Shown here piece after piece: positions 43,176 through 53,640 of a stretch of 64,000 nucleotides of DNA (position 1 is the stretch's first letter; each line of letters begins with the position of its first letter). A program made the translations under genes and the position numbers. The notes under the pieces were generated by a model. That model was not told the origin of the DNA, ran no database searches, and was given only the letters and a program-made list of their open reading frames with translations. Location of the stretch: positions 6,871,501 to 6,935,500 of the forward strand of contig WPIO01000010.1 in NCBI GenBank assembly GCA_009760855.2. The letters run 5' to 3'. Source of the DNA: Cristatella mucedo. Its lineage: Eukaryota; Bryozoa; Phylactolaemata; Cristatellidae.

Positions 43176-43343
43176 TTAATTTAAATTTATTCCTGCCATC
43201 TCAAAAATTAACTCTTCTTCTGCTCTGTCATATTCCATTTCTATTTGTAATTCATATAACTCTTTTGTTGTTTCTCGAATATCATGTTCGACTTTTATTT
43301 TTGCTTCAGGTTCAGCAATTTTTTCACTCTTTCGTTTTGGCAT
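43176..43343 (-). CDS. Small 55-residue charged protein
   Basis: Begins MPKRKSEKIAEPEAKIKVEH after AATATAG; helical with alternating Lys/Glu (TKELYELQIEMEYDRAEEEL). It overlaps the polymerase gene's end by about 20 nt. The basic start could be a nuclear localisation signal. Confidence 0.45.
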   Translation of the reverse strand: MPKRKSEKIAEPEAKIKVEHDIRETTKELYELQIEMEYDRAEEELIFEMAGINLN

Positions 43344-46300
43344 CTATATTAGTGGCTTTAATATTCTTTAATTCACCAATATCACAAGTATTACATCGTC
43401 CTGGATTTAGATTGTTACTCAATGCATCAGCAATTCTATGGTGTCCATAAGCATAACTACAGATTCCACAGTCTAACCAGTATCGTTTTGAATCGAAAGC
43501 TGATAGTGCTACTTTTTCTAATTTATCAGTAAATAACTCGTGTTTACTCTGCGATATCTTATAGAACTTTCTAATCTGTTTTTCTTTAAAACCATCAATT
43601 TTTTTCCGTTGAAGATTGATACACTATCTGTTAAACAATTGACAAAAGTGTCATGACCCATTGTTTTAGTTAAAACTGCTTTTGTAACTCCTTTTGCAGC
43701 TGCTTTTCTTTCTGCATTAACGATACTAACTGAATAGAGTTTTGGTCTTAAAGCACATACTTCAGCAATTACTTTTCCTTCTGTTTCATCTTTAAATTTT
43801 CCAATCGTATCTTCAGCAAACCATTCAGGCATATTTTCATATCATCATATAAATTAGGTGTTTCAATATCCATAATCAATGAATCTGTATCTGTATAGAT
43901 TAACTAAACTTTTTTGTTATACTTTTATTTTATAACATCATAATAAAACTTCTGCATATGTAATTTAGATAAGTCAAGAATTGCGCTTCCTATAAACATT
44001 GGTTTATTTAACCTAGTCTTTGATTGATTCATTTGAAATATTGTTAACGTTTTGCTAAAATCTCTAAAGTTTACCATTCTAGGATCTCGTATTCTTTTAA
44101 TAATAATTTCCTATCTCATCAATAACGCTAATCAAATAAGTTTTTACCCTTTTTTCAGCATCTTCACATGTTTTGCCATAAAATGCATTCATTATCAACT
44201 TCCAAAGATTTCTCAAGAATTTTTTATTTGAATTTGCTGCTTTCATATCAGCACACATTTGGATGAGTGGTTCCAACCATCTAGATTGCTTAAATTTATA
44301 AACCTTTTTTACTGTAGCTATCATTCCGTGTGTTAAACAAAACTTTAAATATCTATAGTGGATTAAATAATCTTTTTTAATGAAAAGTCATACATCAGTT
44401 TTGGAACATTACATGCACCTACTTTAAATTTATTTTGAAAATTAGAATACTCACTACAGTCAGCAACTCTGTTAGACGAGCATAGTGGATATTCATTGTG
44501 TAAATCATGATAGTACTCTTTTGTTTTAGGATCATATTCAATATCAACAACAAAGAAAGCTCCAACATCCGACTCATCAGGTAATGATAGTATTTGTTCT
44601 CTATCCCATCCATCAATTGAGCACTCTTCAATTTCTCCTTGTGGAAGAAGTTCCATCATTGCTGTTGGGTATAAACTTGTAGCGTCTTGATAGGTAATCC
44701 ATCTTGTCGGTTTGCTAGAATCATATCCAGGTACCATAGGATTGTTTGCTTTAACTAATCTACTATTAACTTGACAAATTCCACCACGAATTGACTTTTT
44801 AAATGTGTCATAAACTTCTCTGTTTGTTTATAACTCAATTTTTACACCAGAATACCAAAACACAGTACTCCATGAAAAATTTGGTGTTGTAACAAAGTTT
44901 GCAGGATCTAATTTTAGTTTAGATATCAATCCTTTTCTAAAACTTTCAAAACAATCTGCTAACAGCAGAGCATCCGTGATTAAATATAAATCATGATAAT
45001 CAATGAATGATTTGCAATCAAATTCTTTCCAAACATCATTTGCTTTTTTATAATCATCGTCTGATATTCCTTCCATATAAACATTAGAGTAAAAAGATTC
45101 CTTACTAGGTAAAGAATCACACTTAAATTTTTCCCAAGAATCCATAAACTCATAAGGATATTCTCCTTTAACAGTAAGAAGATTAAGATTTTTTTCTTTA
45201 TACTTTTCGCTTAAAACTTTATTTGAAATTGGAAAGCAATCAATTGTTTTTCCCATTGTTGAAGCAATAGTTTCTAATGACCCGATCATAAACTGCATAC
45301 TGTCTTTAAAAACCAAATCACCAACTTTGAGCATCATGTACTTTTCTAAATTATTTGCAATTGGTTCTGCTTCAACACTAAAATTCTCTAGTGCTTTAAC
45401 AATAATATGTGAATCATACCCTCTAAAGTTATGGAATAAAACAGGTAATTGCCATTTTCTAAAGTCCATGCTTGCTTTAAAGTTACATGAGTGGTGTGCA
45501 GCACCTCTATCTTTATTTTTTAAATGGCAATGGTCAAATACTTTTCTCAACTCATTATTTCTTTGATTAAAAGGACCTTTACACATCCAACAGAAAATTG
45601 CATCATCGTGTGCTTTCATTTCATCATCAGTTAAATCTATCATCATGCTATCTAAAAAAAATTCAACTAGTTTAGTTTTATAAAAATCTGATACAGCAAA
45701 TAATCTTTTTAAGAAAGTATTCACACAATCAGGACCAACGTTTAAAAACCTATCAACAACTTCACCATTCCAGTCAACTATAACATATGCTGCAGAGCAT
45801 GGTGTGTGTGTTGAAAAGTGGTCATCGTGTTCGCCTTTTTGCACTAAACATTCAAAGTCTGCATAACAAACATAAGGACATACATTAAGATGTTTGAATG
45901 AATCAAAGGATATACATTTATTATGTTCGTCTGGCATTGCATATATTGTTGTTCCTGAGTTTATGCTATCACATATTTCTAAATGTTCATCTACTTGAAG
46001 CTTTTCAAAAAATCTATTTAAACACCGATGACAGTAATATTGTTTTCCTCCAGAACTAGATGGTCTGCACAAAGCGTTAAAATTGTTAATCAAAATATAA
46101 TGTTCGATATCACCACTTGTTATAAGCAACAGATTACTATGTCTATTTGGAATCTCGTCAGCTTTCTTAACTACTCTTAAAGGAGAAACTCTTGACTCTG
46201 TGTACCCACACGAGTAAACATTTATGCTAACATTCATAGCTTTCTCTAGTTTATTTGTGTCTTTAACTTTCATTGGCCACTCGATTTCACTAATTAAACT

Positions 46301-47097
46301 AGGATATTGCTCATTTAGTATTTTTTTTAAATCATTTGTCTTCCATTTATTTCTTTCTACTGGATTTAGAGCTCTCAAAACACAGCATAGTGCACAAAAC
46401 TCATCATCATAGTTTTTTATGTTAGTAACACACTTTTTCTTAGTGAGATAATCAGGGGTTTCAACATATGATCCACCACCAATTGGAATATATTTAGATA
46501 TAACAACTGAAAATGAATGAAAGCCAATAAATAGCCAACCAGAACCAACACCTCTCTCAACTAGTAACTCAGAATTTATACCAAGTGCAAGCATTATTTT
46601 ATCATAAATTTCATCTGGTGATTCGCTATCCATAGTTAAAATTGATTTGGATTGAGAACCTCTTCTCTCAGTTTCACCAGTATCAAAAGTTTTCATATCA
46701 AATGATACTCTAAAATGAATTCTAATGAAAGGCCATATTTCTCTAACTCTATTAAGCAATAATTTTGTTTGATATCTGAGTGATTCTCTTAAAGTCTCGA
46801 AGTCTCCAAACCATTTTTTAGTATTATATGTAAAATTAAAGTATTTCCACCAGCAGTTACAATTGGATTAGGAAATCCTACCTTGTTAAGTCTTCCAGTT
46901 TTACCAACATATTTAATTGAAGGAAGATCAAAATCAATATCCATCAGTCCTCTCGCTTCATTTGAAGAAATTATTTTTTCTCTTCTAATTCTTTTAGCTT
47001 TACGATCATATTTAGTTATTGGTAAATCAAAATCAACATTCATTAATCTCCTTGTCTCAGACGCAAAAGAATTTCTTTGTCTAATTGGAAAAACCAT
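43324..47097 (-). pseudogene. Protein-primed DNA polymerase B, multiply broken
   Basis: About 1250 codons from the ATG at 47097 (after TATATAGCAAG in the TIR). Landmarks in order: an N-terminal tandem repeat (MNVDFDLPITKYD, MDIDFDLPSIKYV); a C2H2-like finger (YYCHRCLNRF, about 46000); Exo I YADFEC (45850-45868); Exo II FHNFRGYDSHI; Exo III region YHDLYLITDALLLADCF; motif A DATSLYP (44666-44686); motif B KLIMNAFYGKT (about 44165-44200); motif C YTDTDSL (43877-43897); and a C-terminal SAFDSKRY...AYGHH tail. Lesions: frame changes in 46800-46860, near 44360, 44095, 43832 and 43607; stops TAA 44828, TAA 43925, TAG 43904. Nonfunctional as assembled. Confidence 0.9.
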
Positions 47098-47098
47098 C

Positions 47099-47438
47099 TT
47101 GCTATATAAGGTAAAAATATTTTGTTTAAATAAAAATAAAATCGCAACAAAAAAATTTACTATATAATATATAATGAATTTTAAAACAGATATCCTAGTC
47201 TTAAAAGACATTAACGAGTTTGAGTGTTAACGAGAACGAGTGTGATTATGTGTTTTTACCACTATACGATGTTTTTATTTTTGAAACGAGCGCTTTTTTT
47301 TTATTTTACAACGTTTTTAGTTTTGAAACGAGTTCGAGTGTTAACGAGAACGAGTTGAAAAATTAAAAATGTTGTAAAAGGGAAAAAGATGCGAGTTGAG
47401 AAAATAAAAATGTCGTATAGGGTAAAAACACATCATCA
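47099..47438 (-). repeat. Right terminal inverted repeat
   Basis: Reverse complement of the left TIR (340 versus 337 bp), including the internal inverted and direct repeats. The few differences are short indels in A/T runs and single substitutions. The inner edge carries TATATAG directly before the polymerase start codon. Confidence 0.95.
47102..47108 (-). promoter_or_regulatory. TIR-borne TATATAG start motif, right
   Basis: The TIR copy of TATATAG sits 4 nt before the polymerase ATG, mirroring the left end. Confidence 0.6.
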
Positions 47439-47443
47439 GGCCA
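47439..47443. repeat. Right target-site duplication GGCCA of the Polinton
   Basis: Pairs with 24702-24706. Confidence 0.75.
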
Positions 47444-47759
47444 CAGTTATCCTTATAGGTGCGGTAGTGTCATATCTAGCTGATTACAGCGGTTGCTCTT
47501 AGGGCTTCACAATGATCACTCGTTTGTTTCCGAAATTTCACTGTGGGGATAATAAAAAAATGTGTTATTAGTAAATTATTTTTGAATTATTTGTAATTTT
47601 GCAAAATGAAACTATTTCACTACACTTTCACATGTTGACATTTTCAATAAAACGTTTAAAAAAACAATTTTCATTCTTTTACTTGAATATGTTCTGTGTT
47701 ATAAGCTAATGGCAATATAAAAAAATTTGTAAAATATTCTTGCAGTTATTCTGTGGGTT
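47444..47759. other. AT-rich interior of the 9-bp-TSD element
   Basis: No gene was recognised. It lies between the Polinton's right TSD and the AAAATAGCCCC-type subterminal repeats. Confidence 0.4.
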
Positions 47760-47818
47760 TTTGCCGGGGCTATTTTTTCTTCGGCTGTTTTGTGTGCAGG
47801 CTATTTTGCCAGGGTGCC

Positions 47819-47827
47819 GTGGCAACA
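47819..47827. repeat. Right 9-bp target-site duplication GTGGCAACA
   Basis: Pairs with 22974-22982. Confidence 0.8.
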
Positions 47828-48250
47828 TGCACAGTGTCGGCATGCATATATTTTTAGTAGCATACTAAGGAAAAATAACAAGAACCCAGCAAATACTGTT
47901 ACGAACGGATTCTCATCTAGCTTCTTTTTAAATGCCGTCCCGCCAGTGGATGTATTTTGTCAGTCGTGAGTAAGTTTCAGGCTTTGGAAGCATACGAAGT
48001 GAAGGTGCCATCTCCAAAAGATTTGAGGTTGGTTGATTCGAGGCACAGCTAAACTATTTGAGTACATTGGCTTGGCAAGTGGAAGGGAATAAAGGGAAAT
48101 AAATTTTGGTGACAAAACCTTGACCTTGAAGTCGATGAGCAGCTTAATGGGGGGAGCCATTGCAGGTTATTGAGAAGTGGCTTTCGCTCTATGGTTTTGA
48201 AATTTTTCAGAACTGTTATGTACGATTTTGAATTGCGAAAAAGAACCTTA
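47828..48250 (-). mobile_element. LINE 3' end, second part of the interrupted copy
   Basis: Begins TGCACAGTGTCGGCATGCAT and continues through AAAATAACAAGAACCCAGCA and TCTCCAAAAGATTTGAGGTT, in the same order as the uninterrupted LINE copies. It joins 22866-22982 when the 24.8-kb insertion is removed. Confidence 0.85.
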
Positions 48251-48454
48251 AAAATAGCTTGGTATTATGAAAAAATTTTTCATTCGCTTCTAAAATAGAT
48301 GGCAGACGTGTTATGTTCCACAAGTTTTGGCAACCGCTTGCATTAATGGTATTAAGTCGAGGTATTGGTTTCCACAATCAACGCTCATCTCTTCTTTTTT
48401 TACACGAGTCCAGACATTTATTTTGTTTCTATCTTTGTTTCAGCGTAATAATAT

Positions 48455-49170
48455 AATACTAATAATAATGCACTTGATAAAGCGCCCTCAGAGAACTCAA
48501 TCTCTTTTAAAGGCACTTTACATTTGCTGCAAAGGGAAAGGCGATTGAATGGTGAGTAATATCATGTTTGATAAACAAAATGAATAACATGGTTAGGGGT
48601 GACATGCACAGGGTCAGCATGCAAGTGTGGTTAGTGGCAGCATGCACAGTGCCAGCACGCATAAGCACGTGAAGGACGAATCACAGGGACCCACTAAATG
48701 CTGTCCTAAATAGGTGTTATAAGTTCTTTTTAAATGTGGTCGAGTCAGGGGATGTTCTGACGCTAGTCGGGAAGAAGTTCCGGGCTTTTGGAGCATACGA
48801 ACTAAATGCACGGTCTCCAAAGGATTTGAGGTTTGTAAGAGGTAAACTGTTGGATTCCGAAAAGTGGGTGGTACGATGCTTGGCCTGGTGGGGGAGTAGA
48901 TCTGAGAGATAGGCTGGAGTGAAAGAATGAAGTGACCTAAAAGTGATCGACAAAACCTTGAAGTCGATGCGTTGCTTGACTGGTAGCCAGTGCAGGTCGG
49001 CGAGAAGTGGTGTGATGTGGCAACTGCGATGCTCACTACAGGCAGGCCTAGCTGCGGAGTTTTGCACCAGCTGTAATCACCTGATTGCACATGCTGGTAG
49101 GCCAGCAAGCAGTGATTGTTTGCTACTGCCGCAATTGCGGATTTATTTGTATCGGATGCACCCAAGGTCT
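48455..49170 (-). mobile_element. LINE 3' end with readable ORF2 C-terminus
   Basis: The best-preserved copy. The minus frame 48717-49067 encodes QNSAARPACSEH, ITPLLADLHWLPVKQRIDFK, YLSDLLPHQ and FGDRAFSSYAPKARN, the end of a CR1/L2/Rex-like ORF2. The 3' UTR and the AATAATAATGCACTTGATAA tail follow at the left. Confidence 0.85.
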
Positions 49171-49659
49171 TGGAGTAAAGACGCCCCAGATTGAGCTTCT
49201 TTTTATATAAACTCTCTACTTCATTGCTGTAAGCTCCGGGTCTTCGCGTATTTGTTTTGTTACATACGAGAAGAAGTAAGCAGCTGCTCGCGCGAACCAG
49301 CTAGTTAGTGCGCAGATCCAAGTTACATCGTCGAGAAATCGACGCATTAAGTCTTTGATATCGTAAACTAGATTCGAAAGGTGATATTCTACAGATTGTT
49401 TTTCTTGGCTGACATTTCAGCTCGCTGGAAGTTACAAGGCCGCAGTCGCTCACGTAATTGGTTGTGAACATCTGTAGCACGCACTGATGAAGCGAAGAAC
49501 GGCTCTAACGATAGCCCTAACGAGACCACCTGTATAGAAATGTTAATTGAAAGTACAGATCTGACTAGCCGAGCTTTTCATGCCTTTCTGTTTAAGGATG
49601 GACAGATATACTGCCGCAGGTTCAGCTTGCTACTGTTTGTAGCCCTCAAGAGGAGTGTA
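49171..49659. other. Unassigned host DNA
   Basis: Nothing recognisable was seen. Confidence 0.35.
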
Positions 49660-50730
49660 CACTCAGCCTCCGACTTACGACGGTTCGACTTACGAAAATT
49701 CGAAGATACGAACTCGCTGCCAAGGTAACGCAAAAGAAGTTGAAAATAAAAATTTAACCAAAGCAAACTTCCAAAATCCGCGCGCGGTCAGTTGATTTGA
49801 AACGCCGCAAACAGTAAGGAGGAAACCGTAAGCTGACGCTCCTGTACCCTATAGTAGGCGGACCCACTGACGTTCGATAGGGCGGGCTGGGCGTCGCCTT
49901 GCCCCGGAAGCGCAAAGCCTGGGGTCAGCTCCCAGAGGCCCGAGGACCGGACCGCGTGCACAATATCTTTCGGCGGAAGCTCTCGACGCTGGTGAAAGTT
50001 CACTCCGTCTATCCCAGAGTACTCAGTTAGCAGGGTCTTGGACGGCGTACGCTTGTACTGGTGGGATGGAGTACTGCGACGGGCGACTGTGAAAGCCGAC
50101 TGAGAACTAACACGTTTGTTCGCGCTTGCGGCGTCATCTCGCGCCCCTGTAGTTGACCTTGTATAAGACCTTCCCTTGTAGACTCGTTTAGTTCCCCCTT
50201 TGTATAGCGCATGCGTGTGTATTTTCTAAAGTGTTGCGTACCCGGTCGATTATCCGTGAACCACTGTTGCCGTACGGCGCGGTGCAATGACCTAGAACGG
50301 ACATAGATAGTAATGAGGCCGTAGTGGGAATAGTCTAGCACCCGCGAACTCGGCTACACTCTGATACCAAGCACGCGCCGGTACACAAACGACGAAAGGA
50401 CGACACCAATGGGGGACTTCAACACTTGTATATTCAGCCAACGCTCGTAGCTTTACACCGCACAGCCATTCTCCCCTCCGTCCTGCTTTCCACTACCTGC
50501 TCCTATCCCGGCAGTGAGTCACCATTGTAAAACTCATTCCCATATAACCCATAAATTGATAGAGCCATAAACCCGCAATAAACAATTAAACCACAGAAAC
50601 GACGTCTGACAGCAATGCATTGAGTTTATTGATGGCTATCGTACACCATTCTCAACTTACAAACATTCGACTTACGACAGGCTTTCCGGTTCCAATCTAT
50701 TTTGTAAGTCGGGGGGGGGGGTCTGACTGT
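49660..50730. mobile_element. MITE-like element with pogo/Tigger-type ends
   Basis: The left end CACTCAGCCTCCGACTTACG and the right end, read in reverse complement, CAGTCAGACC...CCGACTTAC, form imperfect TIRs. Both are followed by internal GACTTACGA-like repeats (49684, 50660). Pogo/Tigger ends often carry CGACTTACGA. The interior (about 1 kb) shows no transposase. A poly-G run of about 11 sits in the right TIR. Confidence 0.5.
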
Positions 50731-51234
50731 TTATCCGAAAGCCTACATCGGTCTCACATTAGTAGGGAGAATGAAGAATTCGGAGTCGCAATTCGTGCGG
50801 CCTGATTAAGCAGCCGCGCTAAGAAGTGTCAGAGTTAAGGCTTTGTGGAATTTGGAGCTCATCTGTAAGGAGAGGACATGAGTGTCTTATCTTCAAGTTC
50901 GTCACGCATTGTATGGTTACCAGATGAGGTATTACCAGAAATAGTATTTTCACGGTCCGGCTTTACTTTTACTTTTGAGAAGCCGAGAGCTAGTTTTGAC
51001 ATGCACCTGCTAAGTCTGGCAAAGAGTTGTCCGATCAGGCAAAAAGTACTGACATATATTAACTTGTATGGCGTCTGTCGTATCTTGGCGAAAGCACGCA
51101 CGGATTCTTGCTTGTCAGTTCCTACAGCTTCCGAAGCTCCCCTCATAATGAGCATCATTCTAACACTGCAGTGGCTGCAAATTTGCTCAGACTGTTTCAA
51201 AAAGGCCGGTAACTTTACAGATACATTCAAAACA
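50731..51234. other. Unassigned host DNA
   Basis: Both strands have an open frame near 50860-51246, but neither shows a domain. Confidence 0.3.
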
Positions 51235-51418
51235 TTTGCATGCTGACCCTGTGCATGTCACCCCTAACCATGTTATTCATGTTTATCAAGCACGATGTTA
51301 CTCGCCATTCAATCTCGCTCCCCTTTGCAGCAAGTGTGAAGCGCCTATAAAGAGATGAAGTTCTCTGAGGGCACTTTATCAAGTGCATTATTATTATTAT
51401 TATTATTATTATTATAAC
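51235..51418 (+). mobile_element. LINE 3' UTR copy
   Basis: TGTGCATGTCACCCCTAACC, AAAGAGATGAAGTTCTCTGA, GGGCACTTTATCAAGTGC and a pure (ATT)n tail of about ten units end this copy, which shows the family's 3' microsatellite most clearly. Confidence 0.85.
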
Positions 51419-52164
51419 ACATTGAGCCCGTACCGCGAAAGTGAAATTTAATTAACATGTGCCGCAATAAGCTCCAATGAGATAGTGCTGATAAGCTCCA
51501 TTCCAGCATCGTCCTGAAACCTACTTGGCGTGACTCACCTTTGGAGGTCCTCGAAAGATTTGCAAGTACATGTTTTTGTGCCCGTTTCTCAAGCTAATTG
51601 GCTTCGTTAACGTCTACGAGCCGAAACGATCTTGTTCCTGATCTGCCTCTAGAATCTGACAAAATGCTCACTAAAAGTTAAACGTCTACTAAAAGTGAAA
51701 AAAGCGCACGGACGAACTATTCCGTCACCGAGTTATTCATACACACTGGTATATCGGCAAACGGAAAGCCGCTAAGCTACTAGGCTATCTGAAGGGTTTC
51801 AGACTATCTAGGGAATGTTTCGAAAATGAGATCAGTGTCAGTAAGTAATTCAAGGTTCAGAATTAAATCCGAAAGTATTGTTGTGGAATTCCTAATAAAC
51901 AATAGGAAGTAACAAACATTGGCAGTTATGATACCGCTGATGCATGTGAGCAAGAATCCTGCTAGATCGCAATTCTTTTCTAACAGTAGAAGGAATCCAG
52001 AAGCGAATGATCGAGTGGTACTGCTCCAAGATTCTTCTAGGAAATTCACCAAACAGCTTCTCGACGACGCTCAATGACGAACGCGAGCTCATCTCAAATC
52101 CTGGCTTCATGGCGCTCACATTTCCTACTGGCATATGTGAAGCACCGGATAAAAAAAATATTTA
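51419..52164. other. Unassigned host DNA
   Basis: Nothing recognisable was seen. Confidence 0.35.
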
Positions 52165-52315
52165 ACTCGTATGCCTAGCGCACTATGAGAAGTTATAATC
52201 TCCATTCAGGCGCTTCACAAATGCCGCGGGGCTCGAGCCCACGACCTCGGCCATCGATTACCTTGACCTCGGTCGGGACGAGCACCTCAACCACTGGGCC
52301 AAACCAGCGAGGATA
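52165..52315 (-). mobile_element. SINE, family B
   Basis: Reverse-complement copy: TAATCTCCATTCAGGCGCTT tail, GGGGCTCGAGCCCACGACCT (B box region) and CCACTGGGCCAAACCAGCG head. Confidence 0.75.
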
Positions 52316-53129
52316 GAGGTCTAGTCCTCTTAAGGCGAAATACATATGGATTTTATTTATTCATTCATATTTATTTCCTATACTGCATTCAAGTGGATCT
52401 TGTTATAAGAGCGAGCCAAAGCTCCCGTGGATCTGGTGAGGGGGCTGGCCGGGCTGCCTCAACCGAAGGTGCACACTTTCGAAACTCACTTGCCGAGACT
52501 TTATTCCTTGGCCTCCTACCCTCCCCCCCGAGCCCGTTAGCCCCTCAAAGGTTGCTACCTGGCTTCCAGGGAGCCATTACCAGACTTAAGGAGCGTCTCT
52601 GAAGGCTTGTTGGGTGGTGAGCCCTCCTTCAGCTGCAAGGGGCTTCTCTGGAAGGAAGATCAGGATTTTTTAGATGGTGGTAAACCGACCTACCCGGAAG
52701 GCTGTGCGAATTCGGGGCGCACCTTCAAGCTACCCAAATGTGAGTGCCAATTTCTTGCAGATGGAATCCAAAGGTTCATCTGTGCGGCTAACTTCGGTAC
52801 CGACATTCTCGTTCTCCCAAAATGGGGTGTGGCCATTTGTCAGAGGAGCCAAGCTCAGCGTGTACAATTAGCAGTCGGTTCCAGAGGTTGGTATATCTAT
52901 TTTCAAAAGGTAGAGTTATTTAGAAGTCTCATTTACGTGAAATTATAAGAGCCTAAATGGTATCCCTCTTTGGTCTTCAGTTTAAAATAGATTTTGCCCA
53001 GTCATAATTTCTGTTCTTATTGCTTCACTCGAAAAAAGTGTTCCGAAGCCATTTAACTCGGCCATCGTTCGACAAATATTGGCAAGTCTCCATTAGATTT
53101 TGAGGTCCCAGCCAGCTGCCACTCAGTAA
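52316..53129. other. Unassigned host DNA
   Basis: Open frames at 52393-52948 lack domains. Nothing else was recognised. Confidence 0.3.
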
Positions 53130-53640
53130 CTGTCTTCCATTGTGTTCAAGATTTACCGAAGCCAATATCTTTAAGCAGCGTGTGGAGGGCATTGTAGTTA
53201 ATGGTGCAGCAAGAAAACATCAATTTGGATTCAATCGACGACATTCCACTAAAACTGCTCTCCTGCTCGAACTGTCGTCTTTCAATCGCAAGATCCAATT
53301 TATGAGGTTATGTCCGGATTCCAAATGTCCGATCTCTTGTCCCGACCGCAGTAAGTGGCGACGGTCTGGCCTCATTCGGCGGACCGTCGCTTCTACAGCT
53401 TCACAGTGGCCTGTTCTTGGTCTATTACCGTTCTTCACTTATATGGAGTCATTAGAGTACTCAAAGACAGTAATTCAGTCTCAAGCATCGGCTAACATTC
53501 TATTCCTGAGTTCGAATGAGTCTCCTCCAACGTGCTGCGGCTATCCTGAGATGCCGGTACTGCTGACGCTGGTGGTGCAAATGTATAGTTTTCATTCAAG
53601 CACTCGGAATCAGCTTCAGAAATTGATAAACTGAACACTT
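53130..53640 (+). mobile_element. Reverse transcriptase relic of a second LINE type
   Basis: The plus frame 53140-53634 contains HQFGFNRRHSTKTALLLEL, matching the GFR-x-x-RST-x-x-ALL block of LINE reverse transcriptases. It then contains a decayed QWPVLGLLPFFTYM, where a QGSVLGPLLF block belongs. Key residues are changed and the catalytic aspartates are not clear, so it is a dead fragment, distinct from the CR1/L2-like family. Confidence 0.55.

Larger units (their letters stand above)
24707..47438. mobile_element. Polinton/Maverick (polintovirus-like) element
   Basis: A 22,732-bp AT-rich, gene-dense block bounded by TIRs of about 340 bp and a GGCCA duplication. It encodes the hallmark set: protein-primed DNA polymerase B, DDE integrase, A32-like packaging ATPase, adenovirus-like cysteine protease and double-jelly-roll capsid protein. 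About 27 genes are packed on both strands with tiny spacers. Terminal genes point inward from each TIR. Roughly half the genes carry a frameshift or stop, so the copy is probably not mobile as assembled. The gene set is known from Polintons and adintoviruses; the fibre-like genes, HNH-AP2 and two-TM genes are accessory. Confidence 0.95.
22983..47818. mobile_element. DNA element with 9-bp TSD, host of the Polinton insertion
   Basis: The left terminus begins GGTGACCCGACATAACAG and the right terminus, read in reverse complement, begins GGCACCCTGGCAAAATAGCC. Both ends carry repeated AAAATAGCCCCG-like units (22990-23085 and 47760-47805), giving imperfect subterminal inverted repeats. Removing it with one GTGGCAACA restores the LINE exactly. 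Without the Polinton it is about 2.1 kb, without a transposase, so it is non-autonomous. A 9-bp duplication fits Mutator-like elements, but the superfamily is an inference. Confidence 0.65.

Noticed and set aside
25044-47097. Alternative genetic code (stop codons read as amino acids) in the Polinton
   Set aside because: In-frame TAA, TAG and TGA all occur inside genes, but the intact genes end sensibly at TAA, TAG or TGA, and frameshifts accompany the stops. Decay explains it better than recoding.
25044-47097. Programmed ribosomal frameshifting at the A-rich runs
   Set aside because: The required shift differs in direction, occurs in too many unrelated genes, and lies in plain homopolymers without a consistent slippery heptamer plus structure.
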